From Mesorhizobium sp. SARCC-RB16n (GTDB lineage Bacteria; Pseudomonadota; Alphaproteobacteria; Rhizobiales; Rhizobiaceae): a stretch of 64,000 nucleotides of DNA. A model generated the notes under the pieces. The model saw only the letters and a list, made by a program, of their open reading frames with translations. It was not told the DNA's origin and searched no databases. Position numbers and translations under genes: made by a program. Each line of letters begins with the position of its first letter. Positions within the stretch are counted from its first letter, which is position 1. The stretch spans positions 73,331 through 137,330 of the forward strand of contig NZ_ML703280.1 of NCBI RefSeq assembly GCF_008520305.1. The letters are read 5' to 3'. Shown here in pieces: positions 27,516 through 36,226 of this stretch.

Positions 27516-28315
27516 GCGAGGCAGCCAAGACGACCCGTCTAGCCGGTACGCCGACGGAAGGGCAGGGCATCGACTATCCCGGCCTCGCCCTCAATCTCGT
27601 CGGGCTCGTCGCCGGTGTCGCCATCTGGTGGGCGCTGACGGCGGGCGGCGCGGTGGGCCTGCCGCCACCGCCGCAGGTGGCGGCGCGGTTCGGCGATGTC
27701 ATCGCCAGCGGGCAGCTTGCCACCGACATCATGTCAAGTTTGGCGCGTGTGCTGACCGGCTTCCTGCTCGGCGTGATCCTGGCGATCCCGGTCGGCTTCG
27801 TCATGGGCTGGTACAAGGTAGCGCGCTCGCTCATCGAGCCGTATCTGCAGTTCTTCCGCATGATCCCGCCGCTTGCGATCATTCCGCTGGCGATCGTCAC
27901 CATGGGCATCGACGAGACGCCGAAAATCTTCGTCATCTTCCTGGCCTCCTTCCTGGCCAGCGTCGTCGCCACCTATCAGGGCGTCATCAGCGTCGACAAG
28001 ACCATGATCAACGCCGCGCGGGTGCTTGGCGCCAAGGACATGACGATCTTTCTGCGCGTCATCATCCCGGCATCGACGCCGTTCATCCTGGTCGGCGTGC
28101 GCATCGGGCTTGGATCGGCCTGGGCGACGCTGGTTGCCGCCGAACTGATCGCCGCGCAGTCCGGGCTCGGCTTCCGCATGCAGCAGGCGCAGCTCTATTA
28201 CGACCTGCCGACCATCTTCGTCAGCCTGATCACCATCGGCCTGCTTGGCCTTGCGATGGATCGCATCCTGCTGGTGATCGAGCGCCGGCTCACCGTCTGG
28301 CAGGAGCGCGTGTGA
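27512..28315 (+). CDS. ABC transporter permease (SsuC/TauC-like)
   Basis: A 267-residue permease with about six spans. The EAA-type loop for ATPase contact is in [24 protein letters not shown] (quoted in part), the G-x9-I-x-LP pattern common to this family. The branch also serves aliphatic sulfonates, taurine, nitrate and thiamine precursors. ATG 27512 overlaps the ROK stop codon and its own TGA overlaps the ATPase start, which shows tight coupling. With the binding protein and sulfatase it probably imports a sulfate ester. The long open frame upstream is a shadow of the ROK gene. Confidence 0.88.
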   Translation: MSEAAKTTRLAGTPTEGQGIDYPGLALNLVGLVAGVAIWWALTAGGAVGLPPPPQVAARFGDVIASGQLATDIMSSLARVLTGFLLGVILAIPVGFVMGWYKVARSLIEPYLQFFRMIPPLAIIPLAIVTMGIDETPKIFVIFLASFLASVVATYQGVISVDKTMINAARVLGAKDMTIFLRVIIPASTPFILVGVRIGLGSAWATLVAAELIAAQSGLGFRMQQAQLYYDLPTIFVSLITIGLLGLAMDRILLVIERRLTVWQERV

Positions 28316-29073
28316 TGGCCCCCAAGATCATTTTCGACAACGTCACCCGCCGCTTCGATCTCCAGGACGCCGCTTTCATCGCGCTCGATCGGCTGTCGCT
28401 CGACATCGCCGACGGCGAGTTCGTCACCGTCGTCGGCCCATCCGGCTGCGGCAAGTCGACGGCGCTCAACATCGCCGCCGGCCTGCTCAAGCCAAGCGAA
28501 GGCACCGTGCTGGTCGACGGCAAGGCGGTCGAAGGGCCGGGTCCGGAGCGCGGCATGATCTTCCAGCAATACGCGCTCTTTCCCTGGTTAACCGTTCGCC
28601 AGAATGTCGAGTTCGGGCTGCGCATCAAGGGCGAGGAGGCTTCGCGCCGGCGTGAGATCGCCGAGCGTTTCATCGACCTCGTGGGTTTGCGCGATTTCGC
28701 CGACGCGCTGCCCAAGACGCTGTCGGGCGGCATGAAGCAGCGCTGCGCCATCGCGCGCGCCTATGCGGTCGATCCATCCATCCTGTTGATGGACGAGCCG
28801 TTCGGCGCGCTCGACGCGCTGACGCGCGTGCAGCTGCAGGACCAGTTGCTCGACACCTGGAGCCGGGAGCGGCGCACGGTGATGTTCATCACCCACGATG
28901 TCGACGAGGCCGTCTATCTCGCCAACCGCGTCATCGTCATGGCGGCGCGGCCGGGCCGGCTGAAGGAGATCATCGATGTCCCGCTGCCTTATCCCAGGAC
29001 CGAGGAAATCCGGCTTTCGGCCGAGTTCATGACCATCCGCAACCGCGTCTGGCAAGCGGTGTACCACCAGTGA
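28315..29073 (+). CDS. ABC transporter ATP-binding protein (SsuB/TauB-like)
   Basis: A 252-residue ATPase. The Walker A motif is GPSGCGKST (about 43-51), the Q-loop is MIFQQYALFPWLTV, the signature LSGGMKQR, Walker B ILLMDEPFGALD, and the switch His is in FITHDVDEA. It is typical of the nitrate/sulfonate/taurine importer class. ATG 28315 overlaps the permease stop. It should form a homodimer that powers the permease. Confidence 0.93.
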   Translation: MAPKIIFDNVTRRFDLQDAAFIALDRLSLDIADGEFVTVVGPSGCGKSTALNIAAGLLKPSEGTVLVDGKAVEGPGPERGMIFQQYALFPWLTVRQNVEFGLRIKGEEASRRREIAERFIDLVGLRDFADALPKTLSGGMKQRCAIARAYAVDPSILLMDEPFGALDALTRVQLQDQLLDTWSRERRTVMFITHDVDEAVYLANRVIVMAARPGRLKEIIDVPLPYPRTEEIRLSAEFMTIRNRVWQAVYHQ

Positions 29074-29094
29074 CAGTAACAGGAGGAGAGTAAC

Positions 29095-30069
29095 GTGACA
29101 CTGACAAGACGGAACTTCATCGCATCCTCGGCGGCACTTGCCGCGTTCGCCGCAGGCGGCATTCAGGCCAAGGCGGCGGGGACGCCGGCACGCATCGGCT
29201 ACAACGGCGATTTCTGGGGCGCGAGCATCTCCGGCGTGGCCGCCGATCAAGGCTTCTACGCCAAGCACGGCGTCGACGCCAATATCAAGGTCTTCACCAA
29301 TGGTCCGATCCAGGTCCAGGCGCTGGGCGCCAACAGCCTCGAATTCGGCTATCTCGGGCCGGGCGCGCTCTGGTTGCCGGCGACCGGCAAGGCCAAGATC
29401 ATCGCCGTCAACGATGTCGGCTTCTCCGACCGGGTGATCGCGCAATCCGGCATCAAGTCGATCGCCGAGCTCAAGGGCAAGAAGGTGGCGATCGCCGCCG
29501 GCACATCGGGCGACATGCTGCTGCGGCTGGCGCTGCGCAAGGCCAACATGGCGATGACCGACCTCGACATCGTGCAGATGGACCCGAGTACCATCGTGGC
29601 GGCCTTCGCCTCCAAGCAGGTCGCCGCGGCCGGCATCTGGTATCCTTTCGTCGGCATCATCCAGAAGAGCGTTCCCGATCTGGTGGAACTGGCCAAGAAC
29701 GACGATTTCTACCCGCAGACCACTTTTCCGAGCGTCTTCATTGCCCGCAACGACCTGGTCAAGAGCAATCCCGATCTCGTCAAGAATGTGGTCCGCGCCA
29801 TCAAGGACGCGCAGGATTTCCGCGCCGCCAACCAGGACAAGGCGATAGAGATCACCTCGAAACTACTCGGCATTCCGGCCGACCAGTTGAAGACGGAGGC
29901 CGGCTACGGCCGATTCATGACCTCGGCCGAGCTCATCAAGCTGACCAAGGACGGCAGCGTGAACGGCTGGTTTAGGACGATGAACGACCTGTTCAAGACC
30001 TTCGGCAAGCTCGAAACCTCGCTCGACCCCAAGGATTACTATCTCGGCGATCAGTATATTTCAGCCTGA
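29095..30069 (+). CDS. ABC transporter substrate-binding protein (SsuA/NMT1-like)
   Basis: A 324-residue periplasmic binding protein. The start TLTRRNFIASSAALAAFAAG carries a twin-arginine-like motif, with cleavage probably after AKA. The fold is that of the sulfonate/taurine/NMT1 class (GYNGDFWGASISGVAADQGF at the start, ASKQVAAAGIWYPFV in the hinge region). The ligand is unknown; the neighbouring sulfatase suggests a sulfate ester. GTG 29095 follows AGGAGGAG. A perfect 9-bp hairpin lies in the gap before the sulfatase gene and may set the level of the downstream gene. Confidence 0.88.
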   Translation: MTLTRRNFIASSAALAAFAAGGIQAKAAGTPARIGYNGDFWGASISGVAADQGFYAKHGVDANIKVFTNGPIQVQALGANSLEFGYLGPGALWLPATGKAKIIAVNDVGFSDRVIAQSGIKSIAELKGKKVAIAAGTSGDMLLRLALRKANMAMTDLDIVQMDPSTIVAAFASKQVAAAGIWYPFVGIIQKSVPDLVELAKNDDFYPQTTFPSVFIARNDLVKSNPDLVKNVVRAIKDAQDFRAANQDKAIEITSKLLGIPADQLKTEAGYGRFMTSAELIKLTKDGSVNGWFRTMNDLFKTFGKLETSLDPKDYYLGDQYISA

Positions 30070-30089
30070 TGCCGGCTCTTGAACGCCAC

Positions 30090-30113
30090 AGGCCCCGGTA
30101 TCAGCCGGGGCCT
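30090..30113 (+). terminator. Intercistronic hairpin
   Basis: AGGCCCCGG (30090-30098) pairs perfectly with CCGGGGCCT (30105-30113) across a 6-base loop. There is no T-run. Its position after the binding-protein gene fits an attenuator or RNA-stability stem that keeps the binding protein in excess. Confidence 0.55.
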
Positions 30114-30149
30114 GCTCCTGAAAAATCATAGACCTGCGGTGAGTCCTTC

Positions 30150-31646
30150 ATGAACGTTCTCTATATCGACATCGACAGCCTGAGGCGCGACCATCTCGGT
30201 TGCTACGGCTATCATCGCAACACCTCTCCCGTCATCGATGGCCTCGCCCGCGACGGCATCCGCTTCGAGAACGTCTATGTCTCCGACGTGCCATGTCATC
30301 CGTCGCGCACGGCGCTGTGGAGCGGCCGCCACGGCATGCGCACCGGCGTGGTCGGCCATGGCGGCACCGCCTGCGAGCCGTTCCGCGAGGGTGCCGAACG
30401 CGCCTGGGCCGGCACCTTCTACGAGGAAGGCTGGATGCGCGCGCTGCGCGATCTCGGCTACCACACCACGACCATCAGCAGCTTCGGCGAACGGCATGGC
30501 TGCTGGCACTGGTATGCCGGCTTCAACGAGATCATCAATCCGGGCAAGGCCGGCATGGAGAATGCCGACGAGGTGTCGGGCCTGGCGCTCGACTGGCTGA
30601 AGCGCAATGGCTCGGCCAAGAAATGGTTCCTGCATGTCAATGTCTGGGACCCGCATACGCCCTATCGCGCGCCGGACTCCTTCGGCGATCCCTTCGCCGA
30701 TCAGCCTCTGCCGGAGTGGATGACGAAAGACGTGTTCGAGAAGAGCCATGCCGGCTACGGTCCGCACAGCCCGCAGGAACCCTCGGGCTTCGATGTCGCG
30801 TCGGGCGGATCGACATATCGGCGCATGCCGTCACCGATCGACGACATGAGCAAGGTCAAGGCCTGGTTCGACGGCTACGACACCGGCGTCCTCTACGCCG
30901 ATCACCATGTCGGTCTGATCATCGAGGAACTGAAGCGGCAGAACCTGTTCGACGACACCATCATCGTCATCGGCGCCGACCATGGCGAGAACCTCGGCGA
31001 ACTCAATGTCTGGGGCGACCACCAGACGGCGGACGAGTTCACCTGCAACGTGCCGCTGGTCATCCGCTGGCCCGGTGCCAAGGACATGCGTGGCGTGAAT
31101 TCCGGCCTGCATTATCATTTCGACTGGGCCGCCACGCTGATCGACCGGCTTGGCGGCAGCGTGCCGGCGCTTTGGGACGGGCAATCCTTCGGGACCGCGC
31201 TTGCCGCTGGCGAGGAGGGCGGGCGCGATTTCCTGGTGCTGAGCCAGGGCGCATGGGCGGTGCAGCGCGGCGTGCGGTTCCGGCTCGACGGGGCCGACTG
31301 GCTGATGCTGCGCACCTACCATGACGGCTACAAGGATTTTGGGCCTGTCAGCCTGTTCAACCTCAGGGAGGATCCGCACGAGCAGCATGACCTTTCCAGC
31401 AGCCGGGGCGACGTGGTCGATCACGCCAGCCGCCTGCTCGAGGACTGGCGCACCACGATGGCCAGGAGAAGCGACAGCGATGTCGACCCGCTGGTGACGG
31501 TGATCCGGGAGGGCGGGCCATTCCATTGCCTTGGCGAGTTGCCGGGCTACCTCGAAAGGCTGCGCCGGACCGGCCGTGGCGCGGCCGCGGCGGCACTCGA
31601 ACAGCGCCACCCGGAACCGCCACCGCGACGCAAATCGCTGAACTGA
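30150..31646 (+). CDS. Type I sulfatase
   Basis: A 498-residue alkaline-phosphatase-superfamily sulfatase. The active-site signature CHPSR (C-x-P-S-R, Cys49) would be oxidised to formylglycine by a maturation enzyme encoded elsewhere. Metal-binding residues are seen in YIDIDSLRRDHLGCYG and VIGADHGENLGE. There is no signal peptide, so it acts in the cytoplasm on a substrate brought in intact, most likely by the ABC importer upstream. The layout parallels the ats arylsulfate-ester uptake operons of pseudomonads, here under a ROK regulator. The C-terminal 30 residues are Arg/Ala-rich and probably disordered. The substrate (aryl, choline or sugar sulfate) is not determined. Confidence 0.88.
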   Translation: MNVLYIDIDSLRRDHLGCYGYHRNTSPVIDGLARDGIRFENVYVSDVPCHPSRTALWSGRHGMRTGVVGHGGTACEPFREGAERAWAGTFYEEGWMRALRDLGYHTTTISSFGERHGCWHWYAGFNEIINPGKAGMENADEVSGLALDWLKRNGSAKKWFLHVNVWDPHTPYRAPDSFGDPFADQPLPEWMTKDVFEKSHAGYGPHSPQEPSGFDVASGGSTYRRMPSPIDDMSKVKAWFDGYDTGVLYADHHVGLIIEELKRQNLFDDTIIVIGADHGENLGELNVWGDHQTADEFTCNVPLVIRWPGAKDMRGVNSGLHYHFDWAATLIDRLGGSVPALWDGQSFGTALAAGEEGGRDFLVLSQGAWAVQRGVRFRLDGADWLMLRTYHDGYKDFGPVSLFNLREDPHEQHDLSSSRGDVVDHASRLLEDWRTTMARRSDSDVDPLVTVIREGGPFHCLGELPGYLERLRRTGRGAAAAALEQRHPEPPPRRKSLN

Positions 31647-31674
31647 GGACGGCGGCGGCCTCGCCCGACCGCGG

Positions 31675-32220
31675 CTATCCGCAGCAAGGTTGCGAGCCGG
31701 CGGAAGGCTCGCAACAGGCCTTGGCTTTTCGCTCTTCCGCCAGCCAGCGGTCGCGCGGCTTGCAGCTTGCAGGCCGGGGCGAAAGCTCGACATGGACCGC
31801 GCCGTCGACCAGCCGGGGAAGGGCGGCCCGATAAAGCGCGATCGGGCGCACGCCGTCGCTGACCTCGAAGGTCAGCCGGGCGGAAGGGTCGAGATCGACA
31901 TGCTCGGTCACCTTGCGGATGATCGCCGAGAATTTCCCCGCCGGCATATGGGTGCGGTCGCCCTCGTCGACGTCCCAGAGCTGGACGAAGATCTCGGCCC
32001 AGGCTTCCGGATTGGCGCCGCAGTCCAGCGCGGCGAACGTGCCGGCCTTCACCTCGGTGACGTGGTAACCGGGTCTCACCGGCCGATCATCGTAGAAAAA
32101 CACCAACGGCCTGTCCTTGTGACCGGCCAAAAAGCCGAGCAGGCCGGCGATGGTGATGTCCTTGGGGTCACCGGTGATGGCGGGGGCGGTTTCAAATTCC
32201 CGATTGTCAGAGGCGAGCAT
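31675..32220 (-). CDS. DUF6428 family protein next to arsR
   Basis: A 181-residue soluble protein (MLASDNREFETAPAI...) that I recognise as the DUF6428 type often found beside arsR in rhizobia. The C-terminus has two cysteine pairs (KACCEPSAGSQPCCG), which could bind arsenite or another thiophilic metal. The function is unknown. The frame opens far upstream through the arsR shadow; ATG 32220 has AAGGA about 7 bases before it, whereas ATG 32244 has none. It is divergent from arsR and shares the palindromic operator at 32236-32261, so it is probably repressed by ArsR. Confidence 0.65.
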   Translation of the reverse strand: MLASDNREFETAPAITGDPKDITIAGLLGFLAGHKDRPLVFFYDDRPVRPGYHVTEVKAGTFAALDCGANPEAWAEIFVQLWDVDEGDRTHMPAGKFSAIIRKVTEHVDLDPSARLTFEVSDGVRPIALYRAALPRLVDGAVHVELSPRPASCKPRDRWLAEERKAKACCEPSAGSQPCCG

Positions 32221-32235
32221 GTGCGCTAGTCCTTG

Positions 32236-32261
32236 TTTCAACATTTCTAGGATTGTTGAAA
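32236..32261. promoter_or_regulatory. ArsR-type operator
   Basis: TTTCAACA (32236-32243) and TGTTGAAA (32254-32261) form a perfect 8-bp inverted repeat with a 10-base spacer. It ends one base before the arsR start codon and 16 bases before the divergent gene. ArsR/SmtB proteins bind such inverted repeats at promoters. Confidence 0.65.
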
Positions 32262-32262
32262 T

Positions 32263-32616
32263 ATGGATGAGCGTCAAGCCTTGTCGGCCTTCGCCGCCCT
32301 TTCGCAAGAAACACGACTGCGCATCCTGCGGCATCTGGTGATCGCGGGTCCGGATGGTGTTGCCGCAGGCGCTATCGCAGAGAAGGTCGAGGTCTCGGCG
32401 TCCAATGTGAGCTTCCACCTGAAGGAACTCGAACGGGCAGGACTGGTGAGCGTGCGGCGTGCTTCCCGTTCCATGGTCTACAGCGCCGAGTATGACGCGC
32501 TGAGCGGGTTGATCCGCTTCCTGATGGAGGATTGCTGCTCCGGAAGGCCCGAAATCTGTGCTCCGGCGCTGGCGCCGAGCTGCTGCGCGGTCGATGCGCA
32601 GGAGGTGGTTCGATGA
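32263..32616 (+). CDS. arsR: ArsR-family metalloregulator
   Basis: A 117-residue winged-helix repressor. The DNA-binding core is LSQETRLRILRHLV, then ASNVSFHLKELERAGLVSVR. The cysteines are at the C-terminus (EDCCSGRPEIC and APSCC) rather than in helix 3, a layout like that of other alternative As(III) sites. On binding arsenite it should release DNA. ATG 32263 follows the operator by one base and has no ribosome-binding site, so the mRNA may be leaderless or very short-leadered. Its TGA overlaps the aqpS start. Confidence 0.9.
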   Translation: MDERQALSAFAALSQETRLRILRHLVIAGPDGVAAGAIAEKVEVSASNVSFHLKELERAGLVSVRRASRSMVYSAEYDALSGLIRFLMEDCCSGRPEICAPALAPSCCAVDAQEVVR

Positions 32617-33320
32617 CAGTTGAACGCCAATTCGACCTGCCGCGCCGTCTGGTCGCCGAGAGCCTTGGCACGGCGATGCTGGTGGCTACGGTCGTCGGTT
32701 CAGGCATCATGGCGCGGTCGCTGACGAGCGACGGCGCACTGGCACTTCTCTGCAACACGCTGCCAACCGGTGCGAGCCTGGTCGTGCTGATCACAATCCT
32801 CGGCCCGATATCCGGTGCCCATTTCAATCCGGCCGTGTCGCTCGCCCTAACCCTTTCGCGCCGCCTGTCGGCCAGCGATTGCACCTTGTACATCCTGGCC
32901 CAACTTGCCGGCGGCATTGCCGGAACGATGATCGCTCATCTGATGTTCGGGCTGGCGCCGCTGGCGCTGTCGACGCATGGCCGCACCGGCGCCGCGCAAT
33001 GGTTTTCCGAAGGCGTTGCGACCTTCGGCCTGCTCGCCGTCATCCTGGCCGGCTTGCGCTTCGAACGCGCGGCCGTGTCCTGGCTGGTCGGCCTCTATAT
33101 CACCGCTGCCTACTGGTTCACCGCGTCGACTTCCTTCGCCAATCCCGCGGTCGCGGTGGCGAGGGCGTTCACCGACACGTATTCCGGAATCAGCCCGGCA
33201 AGTCTTCCCGGCTTCATCGCCGCCGAGTTCGCGGGCGCCGGCCTCGCCTTGGTGCTGATGACATGGCTGCTTCAGCCGCAAGCCGAAATCCAACTTCTTG
33301 CCGTCGAGGCCAGGCCATGA
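32613..33320 (+). CDS. aqpS: Aquaglyceroporin AqpS (arsenite channel)
   Basis: A 235-residue MIP channel with six spans and the two pore motifs HFNPAVSLAL and FANPAVAVARAF. In the Sinorhizobium meliloti ars operon an aquaglyceroporin replaces the ArsB pump: arsenate entering by phosphate carriers is reduced by ArsC and arsenite leaves through AqpS. The gene order arsR-aqpS-arsC here matches that system. ATG 32613 overlaps the arsR stop and its own stop overlaps the arsC start. Confidence 0.9.
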   Translation: MTVERQFDLPRRLVAESLGTAMLVATVVGSGIMARSLTSDGALALLCNTLPTGASLVVLITILGPISGAHFNPAVSLALTLSRRLSASDCTLYILAQLAGGIAGTMIAHLMFGLAPLALSTHGRTGAAQWFSEGVATFGLLAVILAGLRFERAAVSWLVGLYITAAYWFTASTSFANPAVAVARAFTDTYSGISPASLPGFIAAEFAGAGLALVLMTWLLQPQAEIQLLAVEARP

Positions 33321-33730
33321 CCGTCACGATCTACCACAATCCCGACTGCGGCACCTCGCGCAACACGCTTGCCATGATCAGGGCGAGCGGCGAGGAGCCG
33401 GTGGTCATCGAATATCTGAAACATCCACCCAGCCGGGAGCGCCTGCGCCAGCTTATTGCCGCCATGGGAATTCCGGTGCGCGCCCTGCTGCGCGAAAAGG
33501 GCACGCCCTATGCCGAGCTTGGCCTGGCTGATCCCAAATGGAACGATGAGGAACTGCTCGATGCCATGCTGGAGCATCCGATGCTGATCAACCGGCCGAT
33601 CGTCGAAACACCCAAGGGGACGCGGCTGTGCCGGCCGTCCGAGCTTGTGCTCGACCTGCTCGACCATCCGGCGACCCAGTTCACCAAGGAAGACGGCGAG
33701 GTGGTGACCGTTGACCGTGGCTTCAAGTGA
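33317..33730 (+). CDS. arsC: Arsenate reductase ArsC (glutaredoxin type)
   Basis: A 137-residue protein beginning TIYHNPDCGTSRNTLAMI, with the catalytic Cys in NPDCGTSRN, and ending with the family motif RPIVETPKGTRLCRPSE that supplies the anion-binding arginines. It reduces arsenate to arsenite using glutathione and glutaredoxin. It is coupled to aqpS by a start/stop overlap and overlaps the following MFS gene by a few codons, so four genes form one tight operon. Confidence 0.95.
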   Translation: MTVTIYHNPDCGTSRNTLAMIRASGEEPVVIEYLKHPPSRERLRQLIAAMGIPVRALLREKGTPYAELGLADPKWNDEELLDAMLEHPMLINRPIVETPKGTRLCRPSELVLDLLDHPATQFTKEDGEVVTVDRGFK

Positions 33731-34949
33731 TCGGGGCCTTTCCGACCTCGATGCCTCGGAACGCGCGCCGATAGCCGCAATTGCCGCCCTGGGGATCACC
33801 CAGATCATCGGCTACGGCACGCTCTACTACAGCTTCAGCATCCTTGCCGCCGACATGGCGAGGGATTTGGGATGGCCAACCGAATGGATTTTCGGGGCGC
33901 TTTCGGCCGCCTTGCTGGTTGGCGGCCTGACGGCGCCCTGGCTGGGACGCTGGATCGACCATTTCGGTGCCGGAAAAGTCATGACCGCCGGCTCGGTCCT
34001 GGCAGCGGCGGCACTCGCCGCCTGTGCCTGTGCTCCCACTGTCGTGGCCTTCGTGGCGGCGCTGATCGTCCTCGAAGTGGCATCGAACCTGGTGCAGTAC
34101 GGCGCCGCCTTCGCGCTACTGGTGCAGATCAGGCCGCATGCCGCGCAACGCAGCATTACCTACCTCACCCTCATTGCCGGCTTCGCGTCGACCGTGTTCT
34201 GGCCGATCACCTCGGCCTTGCATGCGTTGATGTCGTGGCAGAATGTCTATCTTGCCTTCGCCGGGCTGAACCTGCTTGTCTGTCTGCCGCTGCACGCCTG
34301 GCTTTCGCATGGACTGGCCAAGGGCAGGCGAGCGGCGAGCGCGCCGCCACGGCATATCATGGGATCGCTTCCCGCCCCGGCGCGGCCGCTCGGCCTTGCA
34401 CTGATGGTGATTGCCTTCTCGCTGCAGAACCTGATCGGCGCTGCCGTGCTGGTGCATATGGTGCCGCTGCTTTCCGGGCTTGGTCTTGGGGCGACCGCCG
34501 CGATCGTCGGAACGCTGTTTGGGCCGTCACAGGTGTTGAGCCGTTTCGTCAACATGGTGTTTGGCGGCAAGCTGTCGCCCCCGATGCTCGCGATCATCTC
34601 GGCCGGCCTGATGACGGCCGGTGTGGTCGTGCTGGATAGCACCGCCCCTTCCATTGCCGGTGCGATGGCGTTCGCCGTCATCTTCGGCATGGGCAACGGG
34701 CTTTTCAGCATCGTCACCGGCTCGCTGCCGCTCACACTGTTCGGCAGCGATGGCTATGGCCGGCTGCAAGGGCGGGTTATGTCGGCCCGACTGGTCGTCT
34801 CGGCCGTCGCGCCCTTTGCCCTGGCATTCGCCATCGTGCATATCGGCATTGCCTGGTCGCTCGGGGCGATGGCGCTTCTGGGCGGTGCCGCGCTGCTCGT
34901 CCTGGTGGCGATCACGAGACTGCCGGAGGCGCGTATCGACCGCGTGTGA
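33717..34949 (+). CDS. MFS transporter of the ars operon
   Basis: A 410-residue major-facilitator protein with about 12 spans. It begins after a short cytoplasmic leader at AIAALGITQIIGYGTLYYSF. It overlaps the end of arsC, so it is part of the ars operon. MFS proteins in ars operons export As(III), antimonite or organoarsenicals (ArsK, ArsP/ArsJ-like roles), and ArsK of Agrobacterium is a good comparison, but the family alone does not fix the substrate. GTG 33717 is my start; TTG 33711 is possible. Confidence 0.8.
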   Translation: MASSDRGLSDLDASERAPIAAIAALGITQIIGYGTLYYSFSILAADMARDLGWPTEWIFGALSAALLVGGLTAPWLGRWIDHFGAGKVMTAGSVLAAAALAACACAPTVVAFVAALIVLEVASNLVQYGAAFALLVQIRPHAAQRSITYLTLIAGFASTVFWPITSALHALMSWQNVYLAFAGLNLLVCLPLHAWLSHGLAKGRRAASAPPRHIMGSLPAPARPLGLALMVIAFSLQNLIGAAVLVHMVPLLSGLGLGATAAIVGTLFGPSQVLSRFVNMVFGGKLSPPMLAIISAGLMTAGVVVLDSTAPSIAGAMAFAVIFGMGNGLFSIVTGSLPLTLFGSDGYGRLQGRVMSARLVVSAVAPFALAFAIVHIGIAWSLGAMALLGGAALLVLVAITRLPEARIDRV

Positions 34950-35055
34950 CATCCGACGCCGTTGCCTGCCGGTTCATGCCATTTGGCCGTGCCCTCATCG
35001 AGGCATCCGCGCTGCATCACGACAGCCAGGCCCGTTCTACCCTATTGCGGTGCTG

Positions 35056-35078
35056 CCGGGCAGGTTTGCGCCTGCCGG
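35056..35078 (+). terminator. Hairpin between the MFS and EamA genes
   Basis: CCGGGCAGG (35056-35064) pairs with CCTGCCGG (35071-35078), with one bulged G. It lies 18 bases before the next start codon. It could end the ars transcript or occlude the start of the next gene. Confidence 0.4.
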
Positions 35079-35096
35079 CATGGAGGATAGCACCAA

Positions 35097-35978
35097 GTGA
35101 CATCGACGCCGGTTGCCAGCCGCGAAGCAGCACCCTTGCCCGTCGCGGCGCTGATGGGCGCGATGGTGTCGATCCAGATCGGCGCTACCTTCGCCAAGTC
35201 GCTGTTCCCGGTGATCGGCGCGCAGGGAACGACGACGATCAGGCTGGTGGTCGGCGCGCTGATGCTGATCGCGGTGCTGCGGCCCTGGCAGATGCGGCCC
35301 TCGCGCGCCACTCTGCCATGGCTCGTCGCTTATGGGGTAACGCTCTGCGCGCTCAACCTTCTGTTCTATGCCGCACTCGCCAGGATCCCGCTCGGCGTCG
35401 CGGTGGCGCTGGAGTTTTCCGGTCCGCTCCTGGTGGCCACCTTGACCTCGCGGCGCGCCACCGACTTTGCCTGGATCGCGCTGGCGGTCGCCGGCATCCT
35501 GCTGTTGTCACCCTTCATCCGTTCGCTGCAGCCGCTCGATCCGACCGGCGTGCTGCTGGCGCTGGCGGCCGGCGGCTTCTGGGCGCTCTATATCGTGCTG
35601 GCGCAGAAGGCGGGCGCGGAACTCGGCACCCGCACCACCGCCTATGGCATGGCCATCGCCGCCGTGCTGGTGCTGCCCTTCGGCATAGAACAGGCGTGGA
35701 GCGGCCTGCTCTCGCCATCGATCCTGGTCGGCGCGCTGCTCGTCGGCCTGTTCTCCAGCGCGCTGCCGTTCTTCCTGGAGATGGTGGCGCTGACCCGCAT
35801 GCCCGCCCGCATCTACGGCACGCTGACCTGCCTGGAGCCGGGGCTCGGCGCGCTGGCCGGGTTCTTGTTCCTGCGGGAAAGCCTGACCATGCCGCAACTG
35901 GCCGGCATCGCCGCCGTGATCGTCGCCGCCGCCGGTACCGCGCTCACCTCGAAGCCGCCGGTGCCTTCGCCGGAGTAG
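35097..35978 (+). CDS. EamA/RhtA-like exporter
   Basis: A 293-residue drug/metabolite transporter with two EamA repeats and about ten spans. Features such as LLFYAALARIPLGVAVALEF, LEPGLGALAGFLFLRE and GQT-like turns resemble RhtA, the threonine/homoserine exporter. It probably exports an amino acid or related compound. The start is GTG 35097 close behind a GGAGGATAGC site. It lies 147 bp after the ars operon and is not obviously part of it. Confidence 0.82.
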   Translation: MTSTPVASREAAPLPVAALMGAMVSIQIGATFAKSLFPVIGAQGTTTIRLVVGALMLIAVLRPWQMRPSRATLPWLVAYGVTLCALNLLFYAALARIPLGVAVALEFSGPLLVATLTSRRATDFAWIALAVAGILLLSPFIRSLQPLDPTGVLLALAAGGFWALYIVLAQKAGAELGTRTTAYGMAIAAVLVLPFGIEQAWSGLLSPSILVGALLVGLFSSALPFFLEMVALTRMPARIYGTLTCLEPGLGALAGFLFLRESLTMPQLAGIAAVIVAAAGTALTSKPPVPSPE

Positions 35979-36226
35979 GGGCGAGGCCGTCCCCTTCGGC
36001 CCCCGGGCAAAAACCCCGGCTGCAATCCCTGCACTGGGAATGCCGCCTACTGATCCCGTTCGGGAGCGGAGCGACCGCAAAGGGTGCAGGGAACCCCACC
36101 TACGCCCGGCCGAGCCTGCCGCCGAGCAGGTCTTGAAGGCCATGTGAAGCATAATTATATCAACAACTAAGCGTGGGTCGCACGCGAATGTAATGCTTTG
36201 GTCAAGCTTCATCTATGGAGGTTGTC
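35979..36226. other. Intergenic gap before the SPW gene
   Basis: About 250 bp. The first part is GC-rich with short G/C hairpins (35979-36020) and the last ~80 bases are AT-rich and promoter-like. There is no coding frame of note. Confidence 0.35.
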
